The notes below the pieces were generated by a model. It saw only the letters and a list, made by a program, of their open reading frames with translations. It ran no database searches and was not told the origin of the DNA. A stretch of DNA of 64,000 nucleotides, taken from NCBI RefSeq assembly GCF_028288225.1, contig NZ_JAQBOC010000084.1:33048-97047 (forward strand), written 5' to 3'. This document shows, one piece after another, positions 33,524-43,848 of the stretch (position 1 is its first letter; the number at the start of each line of letters is the position of its first letter). The stretch comes from Mucilaginibacter sp. (GTDB lineage: Bacteria > Bacteroidota > Bacteroidia > Sphingobacteriales > Sphingobacteriaceae). Both the position numbers and the translations under genes were made by a program.

Positions 33524-33907
33524 CAAAAATTAGTAGCAATAGCAATGAATCAGGCTGATTATCAGTTTAATTCTGTTGTTTTATAAACAATGTTTTATAG
33601 GGTGATTTTCACACATTGCACTAATTGTCAATAGTTTATGTTTATAATACCAGATCGTTTGTCGTTAAACATTTGGTCAGTTAATAGTTAATAAAAAAGT
33701 CAGCTACGCGAGGTGGGTGACTTTTTGGTTTACAAAGCGCACTAGTGTCGTGTCAATCATGAATTGACGCTTAGTCTTGAGTCGAAAGTCTTGAGTTCTA
33801 AGCCAGAAAAAGACAAAATTTCACCTAAGACTTGCGACTTAAGACTGTTGACTTAACACGAGATCAATGTGTCAGTGTGAATTTTAACGAAACTTGATCA
33901 CCAACTG
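33524..33907. other. Gap with terminator and AGTCTTGA repeats
   Basis: It holds GTGATTTTCACACAT at 33602, a terminator (AAAAAGTCA 33694-33702 with TGACTTTTT 33718-33726) that ends the SusC/SusD transcript, and a cluster of TCTTGAGTC/AAGACTTGCGACT repeats at 33773-33860 in both orientations. No gene was seen. Confidence 0.6.
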
Positions 33908-34096
33908 CTAAACTCCGGGCAATTTTTTTAGCGCGACAGTTCGGGCAACTTTATTTTGATTGCAGCAGCATTTTTTAACCGGCACCGTTTTATGATCTGC
34001 ATGATAAAACAGATCATATTTTGCCAACTGGCTACACCCCAAAAGTGAATGGGCAAGCAAGCCACCGGTTACTGTGATAAATATTAAAGCTTTCAT
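33908..34096 (-). CDS. Small secreted or lipoprotein-like protein
   Basis: 62 residues from the internal ATG at 34096. The N-terminal hydrophobic stretch ends in LAHSLLGCSQL, close to a lipobox, and a KKCCCNQNK cysteine cluster follows. No family is recognised. The short length and lack of a motif keep confidence low. Confidence 0.4.
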   Translation of the reverse strand: MKALIFITVTGGLLAHSLLGCSQLAKYDLFYHADHKTVPVKKCCCNQNKVARTVALKKLPGV

Positions 34097-34201
34097 GTCT
34101 AGTTGATTTAGTCTATATGACAACAATTATTAAAAATAATTACAGCAAATTGATAAATGGTGATTTTCGCATATTTATAAGCTTCAGAAGAATGTCATCG
34201 T

Positions 34202-36581
34202 CTATTCTGTTTTTAAACTCTTTATAGGGTTAGCCAATGCTGCTTTTATTGATTGGAAGCTTACCGTTATTAAGGTGATTGCTATTGCTCCCAAACCGGT
34301 TAAAATAAAGATCCAGCCTGATATGCTTGAACGGTAATCAAAATGCAGCAGCCAGTTGTGCATCAGGTACCAGCCGAGCGGGGTTGCGATCAACAATGAA
34401 ACAGTCACCAGGCCAATAAAATCGGTGGATAGCATGCGCCAAAGATTAAATACCGAAGCACCTAATACTTTGCGTACACCAATTTCTTTTACCCGTTGTT
34501 CTGCCATAAACGAAGCCATACCAAATAGGCCAAGGCAACTGATTAGTATAGCCAGGCTGGCAAAAAATGCTGCCAGCTTACCCACACGCTGTTCATTACC
34601 GAATTTTTTGGCATACATTTGGTCAACAAAATTATACGTAAATGGTTGCTCAGCATTAAACCGCTTAAACACAGGCTCAATCCTTTCAATTGCCTGGCTT
34701 GCACTAATTTTAGGGTTTATTCTTAGCAATACTGTACTTCCCGCGCCCTTATTAAGGAAAAACACAGATGGCTTTACCTGCCCGTAAGGCGAATCAACAA
34801 TAATATCTTTTATTACACCTACTATTTTGAATTGGTTGCCGTAATATTTTACGTAATCATTCACAGGGTTTTTAAGCCCCATAAATTTTACAGCAGCTTC
34901 GTTTATTACCACAGCTGAAGAATCGGAAAGAAACTCCCGGGAAAAATCACGACCACCTTTAAATTGCCAGCCGGCTGTTTTACCATACTCAGGCGATACG
35001 GCTGCTTGCTGAAAATCTACACTCAGGTTAGGGTCTTTATCTTTCCACTCAATGGCACTTGTACTGCCTGCTGACGAGGTAGGCGCTACATCACCTTCTG
35101 CTACTGACACAATAGCACCGGTTTTAAATAATTCATTTTTTACTGCTTCATAATTTTTATGAATATCCTGTGTGCCGATCGGAACAGATACCAACCCATC
35201 GCGGCTATAGCCTACAGGCCTGTCCTCAGCAAACTTTATCTGGCGGAAAACCACCACCGTACCAATGATCAGGGTGATTGAAACAGTAAACTGAACCACA
35301 ACCAGCACCTTGCGCGGGATAGCGGCCAGTCGCCCAACCTTGAAGGAGCCTTTCAAAACCTTAACAGGCTGAAATGATGACAGGTAAAACGCAGGGTAGC
35401 TGCCTGCTATTAATCCGGTAAGCAAGCTAAAGCCAGCGCTCAGTATCCAAAATAATGGTGAACCCCATAAAATGCTCATCTTTTTATCGGCCACTTCATT
35501 AAAAAATGGTAAGCTTAATTGTACAAATAGCACAGCCACCAAAAAAGCAAGGGCCACACATAACAGCGATTCGCTGAAGAACTGGTAGATCAGCTGCCCG
35601 CAGTGAACCTATTGCCTTACGGATACCCACCTCTTTGGCACGTTTCTCAGACCGGGCAGTACTTAAATTCATAAAATTAATACAGGCCAGCAAAAGCACA
35701 AACACCCCGATGATACCAAACATCCAAACATATTGAATGCGGCCACCTGTGTTTTTGCCATCTTTAAACTCATCATATAAATGCCACCTGTTCATGGGCT
35801 GCAGAAAAAGTGCAGGTTTCTTTTTAGCAAGCATTGCGCTCACTTTATGCAATTTTAAATCCCTTATTTTTAAGGAAACTGCAGCCATGTTTGCATTATC
35901 AGCCATTTGCACAAATAAAGTGCAAAAATTAGGTCGCCATGGTTCGTTCATGGACTTTAGATCATTGGCATTATAAAACATTTCCCACGATCCGATAAAA
36001 CCAAGGTCGGCAAAGGTTGAGTTCCGGGGCATATCGCTGTAAACACCAGCTACTTTTGCCACTATCTGGTTATCTATCTTTAAGGTTTTGTCTATAGGGT
36101 CGGCATCGCCAAAATAGGCTTTGGCAGTTGCAGCAGAGATCAGGATAGAGGTAGGATCTTTTAATCCGCTTTTATTGCCTTTCAGCATATTAAGGGTTAG
36201 CATTTCAGGGCCCGGTGCTTCCATAAAGCCCCCGGTGCGGGTTAATTTTTTATTATCAAGTGCTAATAAATGGTCGCCCATACCTACGGCCAATACTACA
36301 TATTTAAAATCATTGCCATAGCTTTTGCGCAGTTCGGCAGCTAAAGGGTAGGGTACCTGTTCCCAGGTTTGCACCTCGCCGTTATTGGTTACGTTTTGCT
36401 TTACCTGGGCAATATGGTCGTAATTTTGAAACGATTTATCAAAAGACAGCTCGTCCCAGATCCAAAGACCGATCAATATAGCTACAGCCATACCAACCGA
36501 TAACCCCACAATGTTAATAAAAGAGTGTACTTTGTTTTTGATAAGATTACGCCAGGCCGTTTTTAGATAGTTTTTAATCAT
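34202..36581 (-). pseudogene. FtsX-like ABC transporter permease, split by a frameshift
   Basis: Two open frames make one protein of about 795 residues. The first (36581 down to about 35600) holds span 1, the periplasmic MacB_PCD domain and the second span with the family tag NFMNLSTARSEKRAKEVGIRKAIGSLR. The frame is then lost at a GGG tract (plus strand CCC near 35597-35599). The expected continuation QLIYQFFSESLL is found in another frame, which runs to 34202 with a second MacB_PCD domain and ends RVKEIGVRKVLGAS and two spans. Proteins of this kind are membrane permeases of the MacB/FtsX type; no ATPase gene is next to it. It may be truly broken or reflect a sequence indel. Confidence 0.85.
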
Positions 36582-37458
36582 GATATTACGCGTTTAATGC
36601 GTACGAATACCAAAATTCCGTGCCATTTTTGTAAGATATTGTTAATCAGTAATTTGTTATTGTGATTTATAAGGTTAATGTATCGTTTGCGGACGGTTGA
36701 TTGTTCGGTTTTGAAAGAAAGGTGAATTTGTGAAACGCCTAATAACTTGATTTACAATTTATAAGCAGACTTAGGATTGAAACTGTTCGGTAATACACCC
36801 GCTTCAGATCTGGCGTGCCAGGTCTGAAAATGAGCCTATTTAGTGAAAGCAATAAGGGTGTTAAAAACAAATCCTGAATTACTTTCTTAAAAAGCTCCCG
36901 GCCCATGAAGACTACCGAATGGGAATTTATTAACCCTGCCATGTGAATGGTCACAAAAAGAATGGCGAAAATAAATTTTCTGAGTACAATTATGGTGGAT
37001 TGGTACTTCTAAATGGTGGATTTGTACTTCTAATTTACTAGTTTCAGTCTCATCAGGCTGACAAACTACAATAGCTTTTTTCTTCATGATAACTTTCTCT
37101 TAATAAATGGTTTTAGGAATTGGTTATACTAAGTTACACACTAAATCACGCAATTCAAATAGCTTTTTTAATAAAAATTTACATTGTTGTGTTAAAGAGA
37201 ACATACAATAGCCAGGAAGTAATATAGTTAATAAAATACTTCAATATAGTGTTTGTTATTGATTGTAAGAAAAAGAAGAATATAGGCTGTGAATGATCTT
37301 AATATTTATAAAATCATTAAAATCGACCCATAAATAAATGATTAATAGTTGTTTGGCATATTCAAACACTATATAATTATGAACAGTTTTTGGTGAACCT
37401 TTGGGAGTGCCGGTTTTGAAATCGATTTATTATTTTTGAATTAGCTATATTTGTTTAA
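36582..37458. other. 877-bp AT-rich gap with hairpin and 21-bp repeat
   Basis: No confident gene. A strong hairpin lies at 36803-36828 (TTCAGATCTGG with CCAGGTCTGAA, loop CGTG). Two copies of a 21-bp unit beginning ATGGTGGATT lie at 36992-37033. They fall in a weak 66-residue minus-strand frame (36887-37087, MKKKAIVVCQPDE...) that might be a small peptide gene. The AT-rich composition and the adjacent toxin-antitoxin pair suggest a mobile or variable region. Confidence 0.45.
37446..37453 (+). promoter_or_regulatory. -7 element of the MNT/HEPN operon
   Basis: TATATTTG matches TAnnTTTG and ends 5 bp before the ATG at 37459, which implies an almost leaderless mRNA. A second match, TATTTTTG at 37431-37438, would give a leader of about 14 nt. 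Confidence 0.45.
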
Positions 37459-37752
37459 ATGAATCTTTCAACTCAACATATTGATAATATCCGAAGTTTT
37501 TTTTCTTGCCATCCGGTAAAGAAGGCATATATATTCGGCTCATATTCAAGAGATGAGGCCGATGAAAACAGTGATATTGATATATTGGTTGAATTGGATC
37601 ACACTACACCTATAGGAATAAAGTTTTTTTCTTATAAAGACGAGCTCGAGCAGATTTTAAAGAAGAAAGTTGATTTAGTTAGCTATGAAGGTCTTTCAAA
37701 GTATATTAAACCCCTTATTGACAGAGATAAGATTTTAATATATGAAAGGTAG
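37459..37752 (+). CDS. mntA: MntA-type nucleotidyltransferase antitoxin
   Basis: 97 residues. The minimal nucleotidyltransferase motif is intact: GSYSRDEADENSDIDILVEL (GSxxR then SDxD near residues 27-41), with a later acidic strand KVDLVSYE. In the characterised MNT/HEPN pairs this protein transfers AMP to a tyrosine of the HEPN toxin and so silences it. It overlaps the next gene by 11 bp. Confidence 0.88.
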   Translation: MNLSTQHIDNIRSFFSCHPVKKAYIFGSYSRDEADENSDIDILVELDHTTPIGIKFFSYKDELEQILKKKVDLVSYEGLSKYIKPLIDRDKILIYER

Positions 37753-38089
37753 TTTAGGAGACAAAGTAAGATTAATGCATATTTTAGATGCAATAAATGA
37801 AATAGGAGTTTACCTTCATGATAATTCATATGAACAATTTTTAGAGAGTTCAGAGAAACGTTTTGCAACCATTAAACAAATTGAAATTATTGGAGAGGCC
37901 TGCAATGCTCTTACTGATGAATTAAAATCGGTAAATTTTTCAATTCCATGGAAAGCAATAATAGGTTTTAGAAATATATCGATACACGAATATTTTGGAA
38001 TAAACCTGCATCTTGTTTGGGAAATAGCTAAAAATGATCTTCCTGATTTAAAACAAAAAATTCAAGGGATACTCACATCGCTATCGTAA
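37742..38089 (+). CDS. hepT: HepT-like HEPN (DUF86) toxin
   Basis: 115 residues, helical. The RNase motif R-x4-H-x-Y is present as RNISIHEY near residue 80, and the conserved surround GFRNISIHEYFGI is DUF86. It is expected to cleave RNA unless AMPylated by the partner. The 11-bp overlap with the MntA gene shows cotranslation, and the order (antitoxin first) is normal for some of these pairs. Confidence 0.88.
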   Translation: MKGSLGDKVRLMHILDAINEIGVYLHDNSYEQFLESSEKRFATIKQIEIIGEACNALTDELKSVNFSIPWKAIIGFRNISIHEYFGINLHLVWEIAKNDLPDLKQKIQGILTSLS

Positions 38090-38179
38090 GATATTGATCA
38101 AAATAAAAACACTTATCATTAAGACTTCACAGAATGTTTGCATAAATTTTTTATGATATTTGTCAAACCCAACACTACA

Positions 38180-39646
38180 ATGAAAAAAATTCTATTCAGC
38201 ATTTTACTGGTTTCCGCAATTGTTTTTAATGGATTTGCACAGCAGTTTGAAGTAAGCTATTCTCCATCAGCCTCCGGTGAAACCTTTACCGGGTATGTTA
38301 TCCTGTATTTATCCAAAGAAAATAAAACACCTAAAAGCGGTATGGTAGGATTTGATTCTTCCCCTTGTTTTTCTGTGTACGTTAAAAATTTAAAACCTGG
38401 CACAACTGTTAAAATTGACGATAAGGCTGCCGGTTACCCCGTTGCCTTAACTGATATTGAACGCGGGCAATATTATTCGCAAATTGTATGGGATAAAAAT
38501 ATGGGAGGCCGTTCTATAGCCGAAAGCCCCGGTAATTTGTACAGCGATCCTATTAAAATAGATATCAACAAAAGCACAAAGACAGTTTATCACCTTGTTG
38601 CCGATAAGGTAATCCAGGCTCCTGAATTTAAAGAAACTGAGTTTGTAAAAGAACTAAAAGCACCCTCTGCGCTGCTTAGCAAGTTTCATGGAAAATCCAT
38701 AACAGTTGATGCTGCGGTTATTCTTCCCAAAGAATATAATAAAGAGCCCAACAGAAAGTTTCCCGTTCTTTTCAAGGTTTCAGGTTATGGGGGAGATTAT
38801 CATCGTTATTCCGGATCTGCTGTGCCAGGCAACCCCATTGACAGTGTGCCGATGATAGTGGTTTATCTAGATGGAAACTGCCCGTTAGGGCACAGCGTTT
38901 ATGCAAATAGTGAAAATAATGGCCCATGGGGCGATGCTTTGACAACGGAGTTTATCCCTTTGCTCGAAAAGGAATACAGATGCAATGGCGCAAAATTATT
39001 AACAGGGCATAGCAGCGGAGGATGGACCGTGGCGTGGCTGCAAACACATTATCCAAAGGTTTTTGACGGATGCTGGTCAAGCTCACCTGACCCGGTTGAT
39101 TTCAGAAACTTTCAAAAAATTAATATGTATGCCGATAAAAATATGTTTTATGGTAAAGACAGCACTTTAAACCTGGTTGCAACAGTTGCAGGATTTTTTC
39201 CATGGGCCACTATGAAAAATGTTTACAGGGCAGAGGAGGTGATCTATCGTGGGGAACAAATGCATTCTTTTAATGCTGTTTTTAGTAAAAAAGGGAGCGA
39301 CGGATTGCCACAAAGTATTTGCAACAGCACCACAGGTGAAATTGATACTGCAGTTTTTTCACATTGGAAAAATTATGACATCTCCTTATACTTAAGGAAT
39401 AATTGGGAACAAGTGAAGTCTGATCTTGATGGCAAACTGCGGATCTCTGTAGGCAAACAAGATAATTTTCTTTTAAACTATGCAGTTACGATGCTGGAAA
39501 CTGAAATGAAAAAATTAAACTTAACGTTCCAGTTTGCCTATTACCCCGGCGATCATTTTACTGTATCATCACCAGAATATGTGAGGGATGGCAATCATTT
39601 TCTTAAACAGAAATATATGGAATGGCTGGCCAAATCTAACAAATAA
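38180..39646 (+). CDS. Secreted alpha/beta-hydrolase esterase (enterochelin esterase-like)
   Basis: 488 residues from ATG 38180. It begins with a signal peptide (MKKILFSILLVSAI, cleavage near GFAQQ). An N-terminal beta domain (about 25-165) is followed by the hydrolase domain with the nucleophile elbow GHSSGGW near residue 290 and a probable catalytic H in PGDHFTV near 460. The layout fits the esterase D/enterochelin esterase (Fes-like) group. The upstream in-frame ATG at 38138 gives a poor N-terminus. Confidence 0.83.
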   Translation: MKKILFSILLVSAIVFNGFAQQFEVSYSPSASGETFTGYVILYLSKENKTPKSGMVGFDSSPCFSVYVKNLKPGTTVKIDDKAAGYPVALTDIERGQYYSQIVWDKNMGGRSIAESPGNLYSDPIKIDINKSTKTVYHLVADKVIQAPEFKETEFVKELKAPSALLSKFHGKSITVDAAVILPKEYNKEPNRKFPVLFKVSGYGGDYHRYSGSAVPGNPIDSVPMIVVYLDGNCPLGHSVYANSENNGPWGDALTTEFIPLLEKEYRCNGAKLLTGHSSGGWTVAWLQTHYPKVFDGCWSSSPDPVDFRNFQKINMYADKNMFYGKDSTLNLVATVAGFFPWATMKNVYRAEEVIYRGEQMHSFNAVFSKKGSDGLPQSICNSTTGEIDTAVFSHWKNYDISLYLRNNWEQVKSDLDGKLRISVGKQDNFLLNYAVTMLETEMKKLNLTFQFAYYPGDHFTVSSPEYVRDGNHFLKQKYMEWLAKSNK

Positions 39647-39789
39647 GGAAAATAGCTGATAGCTAAAAAGTATTTTATTGGATCGCAGCGTAAATATTTT
39701 GTTTTAACCTTGGTTGATGATAGGCAAATATTATTCAGGCAGTGGATTAAAATCCCGGATAGCTAAAGTTTAATGCTACCTTCACCAAA

Positions 39790-40383
39790 TTGGAACTCAT
39801 ATTTAACGAACTGATAGGTAGTTACCTTGCTGATCAGGTGGGTGTGGCGAAGGACTTTTTAAATAAGGCCCTCGCTGCTCATTTAACCCAAAACCTGCGT
39901 GACCTTTATCGGGGCCGGCAATTGATTTCTGCAGGAACGGGAAATGATCAAATTGTAAATCACGACAAATTGTTAAGGAGCGATAAGATCTATTGGCTCG
40001 ACAGGCTCCATAAAGATCCTTATGAAAATGACTTTTTTGACTTAGTCGATCTTTTTGTAGCCTTTTTAAACCGTACTTGCTATGCCGGTATTACAGGTTA
40101 TGAATTTCATTACGCCCTTTATGAAAAAGGAAGTTTTTACGGCAGGCACCTCGATCGTTTCAAGCATAATGGAAACAGGGCGTATTCAATGATAATGTAT
40201 TTAAACAAAGATTGGGTAATAGCAGATGGCGGCGAACTGCGCATCTATCACCCTGATAGACTTCAGGATATTGAACCCCTAAATGGTAAAAGTATCTTTT
40301 TTAAAAGTGCTGAACTGGAACATGAGGTATTACCGGCAAATAAACCACGAATGAGTATTACCGGCTGGTTAAAAACAAATTAA
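39790..40383 (+). CDS. 2OG-Fe(II) oxygenase (prolyl 4-hydroxylase-like)
   Basis: 197 residues. The iron triad is visible: H-x-D in GRHLDRF, the distal H in ELEHEVLP, and the 2-oxoglutarate-binding R in RMSITGW ten residues later. It uses 2-oxoglutarate and oxygen to hydroxylate a protein or small substrate, which cannot be named. The best start is TTG 39790; no ATG is in frame nearby. Confidence 0.87.
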   Translation: MELIFNELIGSYLADQVGVAKDFLNKALAAHLTQNLRDLYRGRQLISAGTGNDQIVNHDKLLRSDKIYWLDRLHKDPYENDFFDLVDLFVAFLNRTCYAGITGYEFHYALYEKGSFYGRHLDRFKHNGNRAYSMIMYLNKDWVIADGGELRIYHPDRLQDIEPLNGKSIFFKSAELEHEVLPANKPRMSITGWLKTN

Positions 40384-40545
40384 TAATTACCCGTTTAAAC
40401 GGGCTTATCCGCATGTTTTAACTTGTTTAAGTTCATGATGGAAATCTGTTCAGACTTTTTACCTGCGCACATCAGCCTAAAAGTACCGATTTATATATTT
40501 TTCTGGTAATTTTATCACAGATGATGCCTCGTTAAATGATCCGTT

Positions 40546-42135
40546 ATGCTGCACGATAATTTATTGCTGATACTATTCCTGTTGTTTGCTGTATCAATGC
40601 TGGCGCTGCTGAGCGAAAAGCTAAAAATATCATATCCTATATTCCTGGTGATAGCAGGTCTTATCATCAGCTTTATACCCGGCGTTCCAACTATAAAAAT
40701 GGATCCGGATCTGATCTTTGTTATCTTCCTGCCACCTCTTTTATATTCAGCCGCATGGAATACTTCGTGGAGCGAGTTCTGGAGCTTAAAAAGGCCAATT
40801 AGCTTACTCGCCATTGGCCTTGTTATAATTACTGCTACCGCAGTAGCTTTTGTTTCGCATACACTGATCCCTGATTTTTCGCTGGCATTGGGCTTTTTGC
40901 TTGGCGGGGTTATTTCGCCGCCAGATGCTGTGGCTGCCGCATCTGTATTTCGTGATCTTAAAGTACCAAGGCGGGTAATTGCTGTTTTGGAGGGCGAAAG
41001 CCTGATCAATGATGCATCCAGCCTTATAGTGTTTCGCTTTGCACTAATAGCTTTGCTCACCGGTCAGTTTGTGTTTTGGGATGCGGCCACCAATTTTTTA
41101 TTGGTAGTAATAATGGGTATTATCATTGGCGTAGCAATTGCAAATGTGGCCTACTTAATCCACCGGTTTTTACCGACAACCCCTAGTATTGATACGGCGC
41201 TTACCTTAATAACCCCATACTTGATGTATCTTACAGCAGAGCATTTTCATTATTCGGGCGTATTGTCGGTTGTAAGCGGTGGCTTATTTTTATCATTCCG
41301 TTCCTCTGATATTTTTGCCTATAACTCCCGTTTACAATCACTCACTGTATGGAACGTGATGATCTTTTTATTAAACGGAATTGTATTTATCCTTATTGGT
41401 TTACAATTGCAGGATATTATTAAAGGGATTGGAAACTACTCATTACCGCACACTATTATGTATGCAGTGGTCATTAGCCTGCTAACCATTGTTGTGCGCT
41501 TACTTTGGGTGTTTCCGGCAGCCTATATTCCAAGGTTAATTAACCCTGCAATAATAAGGAGAGAAGGCAAGCTGGGCTGGAAAACCGTGTTCATAATAGG
41601 ATGGAGCGGCATGCGCGGTGTAGTTTCGCTGGCATCGGCCTTGGCAATACCATTAACCCTGGCTAACGGAACCGGCTTTCCGAACAGAAGCCTCATCTTA
41701 TTTATCACTTTTGTAGTAATACTTTTTACTTTGATATTGCAGGGGCTTAGTCTTCCTTTTATACTTCGTTTAATGAAACTGGAAATTCATGAAAACACTG
41801 AGCAACAGGAAAATGAGATCAGGCTCAGGATGGCAACTGCTGTGATTAATTACATGGAAACTTCCTGTCCGAAAGAAATAGTGGAGATCCCCGTTTTTAG
41901 CCGGGTAAAGGAAAGATACGAACGCATGGTTGAAATTGCCGAAAGAAACATATCTGCTGATGGTGACATCGCACCTTCATTTTTAAAGACATACCGCCAG
42001 TTATTGCTTGAAATAATTAATATTAAAAGAAATGAGCTTAATAAAATGCATAAGGGCAAGCAATATGCCGATCATCTTATAAAAGCCAAAGAACGCGAAC
42101 TGGATCTTGAAGAGGCAAGGACGAGAAAGACGTGA
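40546..42135 (+). CDS. Na+/H+ antiporter, CPA1 (NhaP/NHE-like) type
   Basis: 529 residues with about 12 membrane spans and a cytoplasmic tail (about 410-529). GGVISPPDAVAAASVFRDLKVPRR and LEGESLINDASSLIVFRFA hold the paired acidic residues (PPDA, ND) of the transport site in CPA1 exchangers. GWSGMRGVVSLASALAIPL is the usual motif in the later spans. It exchanges cytoplasmic sodium or potassium for protons for pH and salt control. It is free-standing. Confidence 0.92.
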   Translation: MLHDNLLLILFLLFAVSMLALLSEKLKISYPIFLVIAGLIISFIPGVPTIKMDPDLIFVIFLPPLLYSAAWNTSWSEFWSLKRPISLLAIGLVIITATAVAFVSHTLIPDFSLALGFLLGGVISPPDAVAAASVFRDLKVPRRVIAVLEGESLINDASSLIVFRFALIALLTGQFVFWDAATNFLLVVIMGIIIGVAIANVAYLIHRFLPTTPSIDTALTLITPYLMYLTAEHFHYSGVLSVVSGGLFLSFRSSDIFAYNSRLQSLTVWNVMIFLLNGIVFILIGLQLQDIIKGIGNYSLPHTIMYAVVISLLTIVVRLLWVFPAAYIPRLINPAIIRREGKLGWKTVFIIGWSGMRGVVSLASALAIPLTLANGTGFPNRSLILFITFVVILFTLILQGLSLPFILRLMKLEIHENTEQQENEIRLRMATAVINYMETSCPKEIVEIPVFSRVKERYERMVEIAERNISADGDIAPSFLKTYRQLLLEIINIKRNELNKMHKGKQYADHLIKAKERELDLEEARTRKT

Positions 42136-42333
42136 GGTTCTTACACTTTCATTAAATAAAAAACGACCATAAATTAAATGATTCATAATCGTTTTAGGGA
42201 GCCAGATGGATTCATTTAGAACCACAAGAGGCAACTTGGATTGATAAGGGTTTTCTTTTGAAATTTCAAGCACGATCTCACCGCCCAGTAAGTAAAAAGG
42301 GGATTGCATTTTGGTGAGATCTCCTTTTTTAGC

Positions 42334-43848
42334 TTATTCCCCGGGGTTCTGAGATGCCTTTTTAAATTCAATTGTAAATCTCATACCTTCTCCAGGTTTG
42401 CTGTAAGCATTGATTTGCCCGCCCATGGCTTCTACCTGATTTTTTACCAGGAACAATCCAATTCCACGGGCATCTTTGTTCCCATGAAAAGTTTTATACA
42501 TGCCAAAGAGTTTATCGCCATGCAAATTCATATCTATCCCCAGTCCATTATCCTGAATAACCAGTATGACCTGGTCCTGAGACTGGCTAGCTTTTATGCT
42601 GATCTCCAACGGCTTTTCGGCATTACGGTATTTGATCCCATTAGTTAACAGATTAAGCAGGATGCTTTCCAGGTAAGCCTGATCGTATTCAATTTCAATC
42701 CCAGGGTCGACCTCAATAAAAAGACTGGCCGCGGCTAGTCTTAAGGATGCTGATAAGGCATCTGCCGCTTTGTGGATTTCCCTGTATAAGTTAAGGTGCT
42801 TCAGGCTTTGCCTGTAATTGGTATGTACATCCACTATCTCGTTCAAATGAACAAGCGTTTCCTGCAAGCTTGCTGCGCTTACTCCCAGCATACCAGTAAG
42901 GTCTTCCTTTTCAATAGGGTCGGTTTCCTGTGCGATCATATCTGAAAGTACCTGGATATTAGCGGTATGCGAGCGCAGGTTGTGAGATACAATGTGTGCA
43001 AAATTTAATAACCTGCTATTCTGGCCCCTGATGATTTCAAGTGTTTTTATACGCTCCAGTTCCATACTTTTCCGTTCATCAATTTCCGCCTGCAGCATTT
43101 CCAAATGATTTCTTCGCTCTGTGATATCCTTAATCTGTGATACAAAATATAAAGGCTTTCTCAACTGATCCCTAACCAACGTTACATTTAATGACACCCA
43201 TATAATACTTCCATCTTTATGAAAATAACGCTTATCCATATTGTAAGCGGTGATCTTATCTTCCAGTAGCTGATACATTTGCTGCAAATCAATATCAAGG
43301 TCTTCCGGATGGGTGATATCCTGGAACGTCCGTTTTAAAAACTCCTGTTCTCCATAGCCGACTAGCTGACATAACGTTTTGTTCACCCGGATCCATTTAC
43401 CTGAAGGTGAAACAAGGGCCATTCCGATTGGGGCATACTCAAACGCATGGTGGAACTGTTCTTCCCGTTCAGCAAGTTTACGCATTAAAATGATTTGTTC
43501 AGTAATGTCTTCTAAAGTGCCATAGAGTAATTCACATTTATCACCATTAAAGCCGGCGTCTATTCTTAATTTGACCCATTTGAGTTTCCCCCTGGCTGTA
43601 ATTATTAGAAATTCACCAGTTTCTTGTTTGCCGGTTTTTATCACATTGTAAATCAGTCGTTTTATGGCAACTGCATCCTGGTAAAATGCTATTGATTTTT
43701 CAAGGGTTGTATTAAAATCATCAGTTACTTCATAAATTTCCCGAACTGTTGCATTCCAGTAGAGCTCGTCTGTCAATAGGTTCCTTTCCCAAACACCGAG
43801 AGATGCAAGTGACGTAACTTTCTGATAGAGTTCTGATTGGGTAGGCAT
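42334..43848 (-). CDS. PAS-domain sensor histidine kinase
   Basis: 504 residues, no membrane span. A first PAS-like segment (about 10-115) is followed by a second PAS with PAC (about 125-245, FEYAPIGMALVSPSGKWIRVN), then the dimerisation helix with H in FAHIVSHNLRSHTANI (near 287). The ATPase domain has NLLTNGIKYRN, VIQDNGLGIDM and GIGLFLVKNQVEAMGG. It has no response regulator beside it, so it is an orphan kinase that probably senses an internal signal. Confidence 0.9.
   Translation of the reverse strand: MPTQSELYQKVTSLASLGVWERNLLTDELYWNATVREIYEVTDDFNTTLEKSIAFYQDAVAIKRLIYNVIKTGKQETGEFLIITARGKLKWVKLRIDAGFNGDKCELLYGTLEDITEQIILMRKLAEREEQFHHAFEYAPIGMALVSPSGKWIRVNKTLCQLVGYGEQEFLKRTFQDITHPEDLDIDLQQMYQLLEDKITAYNMDKRYFHKDGSIIWVSLNVTLVRDQLRKPLYFVSQIKDITERRNHLEMLQAEIDERKSMELERIKTLEIIRGQNSRLLNFAHIVSHNLRSHTANIQVLSDMIAQETDPIEKEDLTGMLGVSAASLQETLVHLNEIVDVHTNYRQSLKHLNLYREIHKAADALSASLRLAAASLFIEVDPGIEIEYDQAYLESILLNLLTNGIKYRNAEKPLEISIKASQSQDQVILVIQDNGLGIDMNLHGDKLFGMYKTFHGNKDARGIGLFLVKNQVEAMGGQINAYSKPGEGMRFTIEFKKASQNPGE

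Noticed and set aside
40515..41060. 181-residue minus-strand frame
   Set aside because: Antisense to the antiporter gene, no family text.
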